64,000 bases of DNA from Pseudonocardiales bacterium (GTDB lineage Bacteria > Actinomycetota > Actinomycetes > Mycobacteriales > Pseudonocardiaceae), in assembly GCA_023252195.1 (NCBI GenBank), contig JAHEXI010000014.1, positions 1-64,000 on the forward strand, given 5' to 3'. The notes beneath the pieces are model-generated. The model had not been told where the DNA came from, ran no database searches, and saw only the letters and a program-made list of their open reading frames with translations. Made by a program: the position numbers and the translations under genes. The first letter of the stretch is position 1. Each line of letters begins with the position of its first letter. Shown one piece after another: positions 44,239 to 52,096 of the stretch.

Positions 44239-45386
44239 ATCCGCTGCCATAGCTCGGGAATTCAGTTGCCGCGAGTTCGTGCACGGTCGCCGCACGATCG
44301 GGTATGCACGTCAGGCTGTTCGCCGAGTATGCGCTGCGGACCGATAACCCGCTGAACGGGGTGACCGTGATCCCCGTGTGGGTGGTGAGTTCACGTTAAT
44401 CAACCATTACAGGCCCAGCGTGCGTCACTCGTCAAGCAGCTCTTGGTCTTGTGGTGGTGGCCCCACGCGGTCTGCTCGCTGTAGAGCGTCCGGCCCTTGA
44501 GGCAGTCGTGGAGGATGCCGACGATGCGGTTGCTGAACTCAATCGTACCGGGATGGGAATAGCCTGGCCAAGAGTCGGATGTTGCGTCGCAGCGAAACGT
44601 GACGTTGTCCCGCTGCGAAGAAAACCCGCCGGCCAGGAGGGGGGAGCTGCCCGGCGGGTTTCCCTCGGGGAGAGAATCGCCACTCTGACGCGTGCCTAGC
44701 GTAAACCATCCGCCGCTGCCCGGCGCTATATATCACCTGATTAGCGTAGATCAGGCACGATAGGAAGAGTCGTCGCTGCACACAGTGTTATCTCACATAC
44801 TGACGGGTACGCCAGGTGACTCGCCGAGGCCAGTCGGACGTGCTGTGCACTATCCGCTAAAACGTCACCAGGCAAGTGAAGAGCTTATGTTTCGGTAATG
44901 TTAATACCGGTGACGACATGACGAGCGGTCAGCGAGCGGGTGCCGGTGCGTCGATCGTGTCGTGGTGCCGACAAGCCACAGCGGGGGGACGGTGACACTC
45001 GGCAGCGCCGCGTTGACGGCGGAAGTTGCATGAGCCGCGTCGGGTGCTGACCACCGGATCTGGAAGCTGGACTGACACCACCACCATCCCCGACGTACCA
45101 GCCCAAGTGGGCGGTGACCACGGCGCCGCGCCGCGCTGGTGTCGGGATCCAGCCCCCATAGGCACCGACCGCATCCGCGAGACCATCGGGCCACACCACC
45201 CTCCCTCGTACTGATCGCGCCAAGACACTGAGCGATCGCGCGATTACCAGTTCGCAACCGACTCCGTATGTGCCAGCACCCGATAAGACAATGGTGTCCG
45301 AAAGTAGCATTGACGGCACACTCTGCAAGTCCTGGGGGCCACGGGTCAACGCTTGCGGCTTGTGCTTGGGATTGTCCGCCCCGCGT
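44239..45386. other. Long stretch without a recognisable gene
   Basis: About 1.1 kb. Frames on both strands are arginine-rich and show no domain. It contains a good terminator-like hairpin at 44621-44661 and an AT-richer patch at about 44700-44900. Probably decayed sequence. Confidence 0.4.
44621..44661. terminator. Symmetric terminator-like hairpin
   Basis: AAACCCGCCGG (44621-44631) pairs perfectly with CCGGCGGGTTT (44651-44661) around a 19-base loop. The A-run on one side and T-run on the other would let it work in both directions. No intact gene ends here, so it is an orphan of lost neighbours. Confidence 0.65.
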
Positions 45387-45833
45387 GTGACTATTGACTA
45401 CGTGGATGTGTCGGCCGAGGATATCGCCAGGGTTCCGGTGGGCAATGTGCGGGTTCCGCGGGCTGAGTTCGTGGCGCTTTGGCAGCGGGCGGAGCGATTC
45501 CACGAGGAGCAAGTCCGGCGGGGTATACCGGATTGGTATGGCGCCGGTGTGGTGGAAACCTGCTGTTGGTTGGCGAACGCGATCCCCAGATCGGAGGCCG
45601 GCGGTCCGGCACGCCTCGCACGGTCGCCAGTAACGGAACGTATCGACGTAGCATACGAAGAGTTGATCGAGGCGGAATGCTTGGCCGCGGAGAAGCTGGC
45701 TGCGTGCCGACCGGTGCCTACCTGGATAGAGCATCGGCCGGGCTGGATCGACGCTGTGGTGACGACGTTAAACTGGGCGTGGCGCCGGTACGGACGGCCA
45801 CCGCTGAATATCGATGGAAGCGCAGTGGGCTGA
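45387..45833 (+). CDS. Conserved actinobacterial protein of unknown function
   Basis: 148 residues from the GTG at 45387, beginning TIDYVDVSAEDIARVPVGN. The segments EFVALWQRAERFHEEQ, YGAGVVETCCWLANA, IDVAYEELIEAECLAAEKL and RPGWIDAVVTTLNWAWRRYG look like a helical, complete protein. I recall similar proteins in Pseudonocardiales genomes but know no function. No ribosome site is obvious. Alone between debris and the third 172-bp-type element. Confidence 0.6.
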   Translation: MTIDYVDVSAEDIARVPVGNVRVPRAEFVALWQRAERFHEEQVRRGIPDWYGAGVVETCCWLANAIPRSEAGGPARLARSPVTERIDVAYEELIEAECLAAEKLAACRPVPTWIEHRPGWIDAVVTTLNWAWRRYGRPPLNIDGSAVG

Positions 45834-46108
45834 AAGCGGGGGACCGCCGAGGAATGCCACCGCGCTGGTCGAGACATCCGACAGGTTGCACAGCGGATCA
45901 CCAGCGACCGACGAGGTTGCGCGTCGCGGTGCGCAGAGCGGTCCCGGCACTCACGGCAAGCAGCGCGGACAGCGCGTCGATACTGCGGAAACGAAGTCCT
46001 CTAAGCCTAACCCTGGGGATGTCAGAGCAGACCGCATAATCTGCCCTGCCAGGACGAGCACAGCGATCGGCGAGGATGCCATACCTGAGCCACGGGGCAC
46101 TGTTGCGG

Positions 46109-46278
46109 GCACTGTTGCATTGAGGCGAAGGGTGTCCTCTCCATGGCCCAAAGCAGCAATCATGCTCCCAGGCCCCGCGGAGAACTATGACAAATCGGGA
46201 ACCCGAGGTCTGCTGCGCGGCTTCTAGGCAGGTATGTGGGACCAGCTCGGGCGGACCGATCGCTCAATGCAACAGTGC
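46109..46278. mobile_element. 170-bp IS6-end-like MITE, copy 3 (diverged), in the integrase 3' end
   Basis: Same ends as copies 1 and 2 (GCACTGTTGCATTGAGGC ... GCTCAATGCAACAGTGC) and the same GTGGCCCAAAGCAGCAA-like interior, but with many changes. A partial extra end GGCACTGTTGC lies just left of it (46096-46106). It supplies the last codons and the stop of the integrase gene, so the natural integrase tail has been lost. Confidence 0.85.
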
Positions 46279-47642
46279 CGTCCAGACTCCTTGAGAAGAG
46301 CGATGGCGCGGTTGACGGTGCCGGCGGAGACGTTGTGTTGCGCAGCCAATTCGGTGGACGTGGGCAGCGGTGAGCCAGGGGCCAATTCGCCGCGTTCGAT
46401 CGCGGCGCGGATTTCGGCGGCGAGCGTCTCGTAGGCATTTCGTGGTGTCCGGCGCGTGGGGTCTGGTTGGGGCATGAGGTTGGCGATAGCGTCGGCGGCT
46501 CGACGATCGGCCTCATCGACCCATGCGGCATAGAAGCGGAGAGTGGTTGCTCCGCCGGAGCCGTGGCCGAGGCGACCGGCGACGGTGCGTAGGTCAACGC
46601 CGGCTGTGAGCAGCTCGGTGGCGGAGTAGTGGCGTAGGGAGTGGATGCGTGTACTGCGTAGACCGAGACGGGTTGCGAGGCGTCGGTACTTCTGGGTGAC
46701 GGTGCTGGGGAGCAGGGCAGTGGAGCAGTCAGGGCTACTAGAGAACACGAAGGCGTCTCGGGGTAGTTCGATCTCGAGTGCTGCGCACTCGGACTCCGAT
46801 TGCGTTCGGTAGACGGTGAGCAGGTCCACGGTGTGCGCGTCGAGCGCGATACGGCGTTTCTGCCGGGTCTTGGTCGACTTCTCGCGGTTGCCTTCGGCGG
46901 TCTGCGCGTAACTGCGTTCCACGGTCATGATGCCGCGGGGGAGGTCGAGGTCGGTCCAGCGCAGTGCGCACATCTCGCCGCGGCGGCAGCCGGACACCAT
47001 CGTCAGCCAGAGGAACATGGCCCAGGCCGGGTCCTGCCAGGTGTCGTTGAGCAGTGCGGCAACCTCGGCGGCGGACGGAGGGTCGGGGTCGGGCCGCTCG
47101 AACGATGGCGGCGTGGCGAACGCGGCTTCGTTGTTGCCGAGGTAGCGCCAGCGCACGGCCCGGTCGAGTGCGGCACGAAGAATGAAATGGACCTGTCGTA
47201 CGGTGGATGCGGACAGTGGTCGACAGTCGTGGTCCTTCGCCCGCCCGCTGCAGAGCTTGTTGCAGTGGCGCAGCCGGGCATAGAAGCGTTCCAGCAGCTC
47301 GGCGTCGAGCTTGGCCGCGAGCATCAAGCCGAACGTCGGACCAATGTACAGGCGGATCAGGCCCTTGTAGCGCTGGCGGGTGGTGTCCTCGAGCTCGGTA
47401 ACCCCGAGCCACTTCTCGACCACCTGGCCGATGGTTATCGCACTGCGTGGGTGCCGCTGCTCGTCGACCTGAGACTGGAGCTTCGTCAGCTCGATCTCGG
47501 CTTGCGCGTGCGTCTTCGCGGATTTGCGCAGGTAGCGCTCCTTGCGTGTCAGCGGGTCAACGCCGGCATACACGATGGCCCGAAACGTGCCGTTGGGTCG
47601 GGTCTCGATGTGCCCACGGGGACGATGCTTGCGGCCTGCCAT
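46224..47642 (-). CDS. Tyrosine site-specific integrase with C-terminal GntR-like winged helix
   Basis: 472 residues. An arm-binding region (about 1-65) and a SAM-like core-binding domain lead to the catalytic domain. Arg220 (SGCRRGEMCAL), His334 and Arg337 (HSLRHYS), His360 (LGHGSGG) and Tyr371 (RFYAAW) form the active site. Residues about 403-455 form a GntR-type winged helix (YETLAAEIRAAIERGE, LAAQHNVSAGTVNRAIALL). From Arg455 on the codons belong to the inserted 170-bp element. The catalytic part is intact. The gene lies beside the tRNA-Arg(CCT) 3' end and should have driven integration and excision of the island between 3751 and 47812. Confidence 0.9.
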   Translation of the reverse strand: MAGRKHRPRGHIETRPNGTFRAIVYAGVDPLTRKERYLRKSAKTHAQAEIELTKLQSQVDEQRHPRSAITIGQVVEKWLGVTELEDTTRQRYKGLIRLYIGPTFGLMLAAKLDAELLERFYARLRHCNKLCSGRAKDHDCRPLSASTVRQVHFILRAALDRAVRWRYLGNNEAAFATPPSFERPDPDPPSAAEVAALLNDTWQDPAWAMFLWLTMVSGCRRGEMCALRWTDLDLPRGIMTVERSYAQTAEGNREKSTKTRQKRRIALDAHTVDLLTVYRTQSESECAALEIELPRDAFVFSSSPDCSTALLPSTVTQKYRRLATRLGLRSTRIHSLRHYSATELLTAGVDLRTVAGRLGHGSGGATTLRFYAAWVDEADRRAADAIANLMPQPDPTRRTPRNAYETLAAEIRAAIERGELAPGSPLPTSTELAAQHNVSAGTVNRAIALLKESGRHCCIERSVRPSWSHIPA

Positions 47643-47665
47643 GAGGGCACGCTAGCGCACGCTCA

Positions 47666-47720
47666 TTCCCCAAACCCTTCCCCAAACCCTTCCCCAAACC
47701 CTTCCCCAAACCCTTCCCCA
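47666..47720. repeat. 12-bp tandem repeat beside the attachment site
   Basis: TTCCCCAAACCC is repeated four times without change (47666-47713) plus seven further bases. It lies 23 bases upstream of the integrase start and 50 bases from the tRNA 3' end. Iterated motifs here may be integrase arm sites or a copy-variable promoter spacer. Confidence 0.75.
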
Positions 47721-47769
47721 GAGGACTTCGACTGAGTATCCTCGGCGAGTCTGTGCTGCTCAAATGATG

Positions 47770-47812
47770 TGCCCCCGGCAGGATTCGAACCTGCGACGCA
47801 CGGTTTAGGAAA
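47770..47812 (-). repeat. Attachment site at the intact tRNA (integrase-proximal end of island)
   Basis: This 43-bp segment, from discriminator base through the anticodon loop, is repeated at 3751-3793 with one mismatch and at 1896-1935 with a two-base gap. It is the integrase-side end of the element. Confidence 0.85.
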
Positions 47813-47842
47813 CCGATGCTCTATCCCCTGAGCTACGAGGGC
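47770..47842 (-). tRNA. tRNA-Arg (anticodon CCT)
   Basis: 73 bases on the minus strand fold as a complete cloverleaf: acceptor GCCCTCG/CGGGGGC, D-arm with AGCTCAGGGGATAGAGC, anticodon loop TTCCTAA with CCT (complement at 47807-47809), T-arm GCAGG-TTCGAAT-CCTGC and discriminator A. It reads AGG codons. CCA is not encoded. Its 3' 43 bases form the attachment core shared with 3751-3793, so the gene was restored by the integrating element. Confidence 0.95.
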
Positions 47843-47870
47843 TGATCTGCGGTCTTGCCGCGACCGGAGC

Positions 47871-48540
47871 CTACCGTCTTGGCTCTGGTCCGCGTCTGGT
47901 CCGCGGGTTTGGCTGGGCCGCAGAGTCCACGGCCGGCGCCGCGGGCAGTGTCTCATGGTCTTGACCGGCCGTAAGAGCGGCCGTGATCTGGTCATTGATC
48001 GTGTCCTCCTGTCCGTCGATGCAGTTGACGTAGATCTTCAGCAGCACCGCAACGTCGTGACCGAGCCGCCGGGCGACCTCGGTCGGGTGGACACCGTTGT
48101 TCAGCCAGAGGGAGGCCGCGGCTTGCCGCAGGTCATAGGGTTGACGCGCCAGCGGTGGATGGACCTGCTCCTTCTGATCGGGCAAGCAGAAGCCGTCTCC
48201 AGCCGGAAGCTGGTATCTCGCAGTCGGTAGCCCTAGGGCTACCGACCTCGGCTGGTCGCACGCCCGCGTAGCACAGGCACCCGAAGAAGGCCACCAGGTA
48301 CTCGCCTCGGCGAGGCTGGTCTCGCACGGCGTCGAGCAGCACGCGGACCTGTTCAGGCTGGCCACGACCCGGCGGTCCACCGCTTCCGCCACATCGGGTG
48401 CCGTCCATTGCACCAGGTCAAGCCGGTTACTCAGAAACGCGTGCTGGTCCTCATCGATCTCGCCACCGCCGAACTCCGCAGCGGCAACCTCCCCGACGCG
48501 TGCTCCTACGCAACCAAGGCCGCCGATCTCCTCCACCAGG
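47871..48540 (-). pseudogene. Second tyrosine integrase, broken
   Basis: The 3' part reads QPYDLRQAAASLWLNNGVHP, VARRLGHDVAVLLKIYVNCI and DGQEDTINDQ, the end of a phage/plasmid-type integrase. The usual His of HxxR-containing DLRHAA is Gln here. Upstream pieces (GEYLVAFFGCLCYAGVRPAE) are in another frame, so at least one frameshift has killed it. It ends 29 bases from the tRNA 5' end, on the side opposite to the island integrase, and must belong to a different, older element. Confidence 0.75.
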
Positions 48541-48677
48541 CTGCCTAAGCGGTCGGTGTTGCCGGCACCTTGGCCAGATCGCTGCCTGAGATACCAGCGG
48601 CGGGGTCGCTATCCTAGGAGGAAACTCCCCAGAGCGGCGAGCGCAGGAAAGACACGTCGAGTTGACCTGCTTGACAG

Positions 48678-49811
48678 GTGAGTCTCAGGACATCATTGGT
48701 GGCTGCTGTGGCGGAGGCCTCGAACACCGAGGACAGTGGTAAAGGCTTCTTCAGCGGACGTTCGGTCGCGTTTTGGACCATCATAGGGAGCGTCGCGGGG
48801 GTGTTGTCGTTGCTCGTGGCAGTCCTGAGCTTCCTGGTTTCAACTCGGGCGCCCGCACCAGCTCAGCAACAGGATGCGACCGCACCGATCCGTACCGGCA
48901 CCCCCACGGCTCGCCTGGCAGGATCCATTCCCGTTGCAGGCAGCCCGAGCGGTCTCTTGGTGGCCCCGGACGGACGTCGCGCTTATGTGACCCACCTTTC
49001 CGGCGCTCTGTCGATGATCGACACGGCCACCAACACGGTTACCGCCACTATCGACGTTGGAGGTGGCGCGCTTGGCGTGGCAATGACGCCGGACGGGAGC
49101 CACGTCTATGTGGCGCATTGGGGCTCCTCGATGGTGTCTGTGATCGACACCGCCACCAACACCGTCATCGCCACCATCAACGTCGGAAGCGTTCAGTGGG
49201 ATGTGGCGGTGACTCCGGATGGGCGCTGGGCTTATGTGACCAATCGGGGCTCTGGCATCGTCTCTGTGATCAATACTGCCACCAACACTGTCGCCACCGC
49301 GGTCGATATCGGAGGCGATCGGGCAGACAACCCGGTTGAGGTGGCGGTGACTCCGGATGGGCGTCGAGCTTATGTGACCAACCGGGGCTCTGGCACGGTG
49401 TCGGTGATCGATACTGCGACCAACACCGTTACTACCACCATTCGCGTCCAAAGCGGTCCAAACGGCGTGGCGGTGGCCCCGGACGGGCGTTACGCCTACG
49501 TGACCAACGAAGGCGCCGATACGGTGTCGGTAATTGATACCATCACCAACGCCGTCACGGCGACGATCACCGTTGGCAATGCTCCAGTGACGGTGGCAGT
49601 GGCCCCAGACAGCCATCGCGCCTACGTCGTTGACCGGGCTTCCAATGCCTTGGCGGCCTTGTCGGTGATTGACACTGCCGCCAACACCGTCATTGCAACG
49701 GTAGGTATCGGAGGTGATCCGGGCGCTGTGGTGGTGACCCCGGACGGGCGGCACGCCTACGTGACCAACCAGGGTTCCAACGCCGTATCGTTGATCGACA
49801 CCGGCATATGA
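48678..49811 (+). CDS. Membrane-anchored YVTN beta-propeller repeat protein
   Basis: 377 residues. One membrane helix (about 30-55, FWTIIGSVAGVLSLLVAVLS) anchors an outside domain made of seven YVTN-type blades with the recurring core VAVTPDGRRAYVTNRGSGTV and SVIDTATNTVTATI. Such propellers are binding platforms on the cell surface. The GTG at 48678 is used; the GTG at 48699 has a slightly better AGGA upstream. The blades are very similar to each other at the DNA level, so copy number may vary between strains. It lies between two integrase remnants. Confidence 0.8.
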   Translation: MSLRTSLVAAVAEASNTEDSGKGFFSGRSVAFWTIIGSVAGVLSLLVAVLSFLVSTRAPAPAQQQDATAPIRTGTPTARLAGSIPVAGSPSGLLVAPDGRRAYVTHLSGALSMIDTATNTVTATIDVGGGALGVAMTPDGSHVYVAHWGSSMVSVIDTATNTVIATINVGSVQWDVAVTPDGRWAYVTNRGSGIVSVINTATNTVATAVDIGGDRADNPVEVAVTPDGRRAYVTNRGSGTVSVIDTATNTVTTTIRVQSGPNGVAVAPDGRYAYVTNEGADTVSVIDTITNAVTATITVGNAPVTVAVAPDSHRAYVVDRASNALAALSVIDTAANTVIATVGIGGDPGAVVVTPDGRHAYVTNQGSNAVSLIDTGI

Positions 49812-49826
49812 TGTCGACACTTACGG

Positions 49827-51320
49827 TCAAGTCGCAGAACCGTTGCATGCTATGGAATCGCTCCGCGCTCGCAACGCATTCAGGAACGCTGAGTAGCTCC
49901 ATGTAAGGTTCTCGACGCTCTTCTCGAACCCGGTGGACTTGTCGAACTGTTCGCTGAGCTCGAGATGGTTGCTGTGATAGACGACCGAGTCGAGCATCTT
50001 GTCCCCGGCATCCCTCAGCACGTCGGCTGCGTTGGCTTCGTGCCCCGCCGCGGGATTGATGCCGAGCTTGCTAAAGAATTCCTCAGCTTTGACGACCGTT
50101 GCTGCAGCGATACCGTCTGCTTGCAACGGGAATTTCAACAGGCCGCGCTTCAGCGCTGAAGCGACGCAGTAGTAGAACGCCCCGTAATTGGCAGTGCAAA
50201 GAGCCCAGGGGTGGCCTGTGCTCTTGTTCTTTTCGTCAGTGTCCCCATCGTAGGTATCGCCAGGATAGCGGCCCATAAGGGGACCTCGGTCCGGAGCGTC
50301 CTGCACGTTAATCGGGTAAACGAGGTCGGCCGCCAACGGGTTGCCATTGCCGTTAGTAGCACCATGATCCGACCACTGGTCCCGTACCTGTGCGGCCGTC
50401 GCCAGGAGCTTCACGCCGGTACAGGGCACCGCCCCATAGATCGATGCCATGACGATGTCGATGTTCGGATCGTATGCCTTGATGTCGATGCCCGGGTTGT
50501 CGTCGGGATCCTTGACCGAGACATAGAGCCCCTTCTCGTCGCTCCAATGCGAGTCCAAGGCACCTGCCAGGGCGGTGGTGGCAGCGTCGATATCTGGCAG
50601 GTTCAGGCCGATTTCGGCCTGCTTCGCCTTCGCCTCCTTCAAGCAGCGCAGCTGTACTGCGCGGGTGAAGAAGGACATCCCTGCCAGCTCCTCCCAGAGG
50701 TTCTGGCTGGGATCGTCCTTCTTGTCGACGATGTGCTGGACGTTCTTCTCGATGACCGTCTTCGCGTCGTTCTGCGACTGCGCGGAGAGCTGGCCGAAGC
50801 ACTGCATGATCGCGAGGCTCTGCAACGCGGGTCCGTCGTACTGCGGCCCGCGTTTATCCCACGGTGTGCCGTCGACGTAGAACGTCGCGTGGCCTATGTC
50901 GCCCTTCGCGACCTTTGGATCAGCTGCTGCGTTGTCTTGACACAGCTTGGCGAAGGAGACGTAGTCGATCATGCGCTGAGACTCTGTCGCGCCCGGTGGC
51001 GGCTCGTCGAACGACAGCTCGATGGCCGCGAGGGCAGCATCACGGGTCCAGTTGTAGACGTAGTCCTGGTTGAGCGGAGCGCCATGGACCGCCTTTTGCT
51101 CGGCGTCGTACGAGGGAGAAGCTATCAAGCAGCCCGGCTCGGAGTACTTGGTGGCGCCCCCGTTGTAGCCGTGCTCGCTGGGTACCCAGGCGATCACATA
51201 TCCGCTGGTTGCCATGTTGCGCTGCATGGCCGCGAGGAACGTCGAGCGAGGTTGAGCCACGCCCTCGGGCCGCGTTAGATCGAACCTGGTCTGATTCTTG
51301 GCGTACACCCGTGCTGGCAT
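49827..51320 (-). CDS. Fungal-type GH15 glucoamylase without signal peptide
   Basis: 497 residues from ATG 51318-51320. The order of motifs follows fungal glucoamylases: DYVYNWTRDAALAAIELSFD, DGTPWDKRGPQYDGPALQSL, NLWEELAGMSFFTRAVQLRC with the catalytic acid, MGRYPGDTYDG...HPWALCTANYG, and LSEQFDKSTGFEKSVENLTW with the catalytic base and the final WSYSAFL. These enzymes release glucose from starch ends with inversion. No secretion signal or starch-binding domain is present, which suggests an intracellular role or loss of a leader. It differs in type from the split bacterial GH15 of the island. Confidence 0.85.
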   Translation of the reverse strand: MPARVYAKNQTRFDLTRPEGVAQPRSTFLAAMQRNMATSGYVIAWVPSEHGYNGGATKYSEPGCLIASPSYDAEQKAVHGAPLNQDYVYNWTRDAALAAIELSFDEPPPGATESQRMIDYVSFAKLCQDNAAADPKVAKGDIGHATFYVDGTPWDKRGPQYDGPALQSLAIMQCFGQLSAQSQNDAKTVIEKNVQHIVDKKDDPSQNLWEELAGMSFFTRAVQLRCLKEAKAKQAEIGLNLPDIDAATTALAGALDSHWSDEKGLYVSVKDPDDNPGIDIKAYDPNIDIVMASIYGAVPCTGVKLLATAAQVRDQWSDHGATNGNGNPLAADLVYPINVQDAPDRGPLMGRYPGDTYDGDTDEKNKSTGHPWALCTANYGAFYYCVASALKRGLLKFPLQADGIAAATVVKAEEFFSKLGINPAAGHEANAADVLRDAGDKMLDSVVYHSNHLELSEQFDKSTGFEKSVENLTWSYSAFLNALRARSDSIACNGSAT

Positions 51321-51401
51321 CTTTGCCCCCAAGTCGTGGCTGTGTCGTGACGAGTCTGGCCCGTGGCGAGGATCGTCGCGTTGCACCCGCTGACGGCTCA
51401 C

Positions 51402-52096
51402 TGGCGATGACCACCTGTGAGCCCTAGTTTGGACAATCTGGGAGGCTGTTGCTTAGATCACCTTGGTCGTGTTCTCAAGATCGTCAATAGTGAGTGATTA
51501 CCGTGCAGGATCGCACGGCCATCACTCACTTTCGGCGATCATGGCAGGTCGTTGGGCTGTCGGCCGGATCCACTAGCGGATCCTCCCAGAACACGAGGTC
51601 CACGACTGCTAGTGCCGGCGTGAGACGGCGCTACGCCAGGGCTCGAAAGTTCTCGTGCCCACTGCGGCGGCACTGTGGGTGCGGCCGTCAACCACGCGCA
51701 GGCGGATAGGACGAACTCAGCCTCGCTGGTCATTGATCGTGTCCTCATGTCCGTCGACCCAGTTGCCCCCTAGCCTCCCATCGGTGAGCGCAACGGACCC
51801 TCGGTCGCCATCGCGGTGCGCCAGCGGCTTGCGGACGACGCGCTGCATGTCGGCCACGTTCCGTAACACCATCTGGCGCCGCCGCGATTACAGAGTATGT
51901 CCGGCGACTTGCAGCGAGTAGCGTGGCAGCCACAGCAGGCCTGCTGGCGGTCGATGTTCCGCTCCACCAGCGGAGGCGGAGGCCGAGCGTGGCGTCTAGG
52001 CGGTGCCCGGTATCGCCCCTGACGGCAGGAATTTTTTCTTTTCCGGATGGCTGGACCCGCTAGATCGACGCATCAAGAGAGACTGGCCATATCACG
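51402..52096. other. Remnant region with an integrase scrap
   Basis: About 700 bases. The segment 51727-51757 repeats 47989-48019 with one mismatch and encodes the same integrase tail (DGHEDTINDQ). Nothing else is recognisable. It suggests that an older element once reached from the tRNA to here. Confidence 0.55.
51727..51770 (-). pseudogene. Integrase C-terminal scrap repeated from 47.99 kb
   Basis: Thirty of 31 bases equal 47989-48019 and read NWVDGHEDTINDQ on the minus strand. Same gene family as the broken integrase at 47871-48540. It brackets the YVTN and glucoamylase genes between two copies. Confidence 0.65.

Noticed and set aside
47666-47720. The 12-bp repeat as a CRISPR array
   Set aside because: Units are contiguous with no spacers and far too short; it is a simple tandem repeat.
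46800-47735. Long plus-strand frame opposite the integrase
   Set aside because: Antisense shadow of a clear tyrosine recombinase; it has no domain of its own.
48840-49820. Long minus-strand frame opposite the YVTN propeller gene
   Set aside because: Its repeats merely mirror the propeller repeats; the plus strand shows the true YVTN blades.
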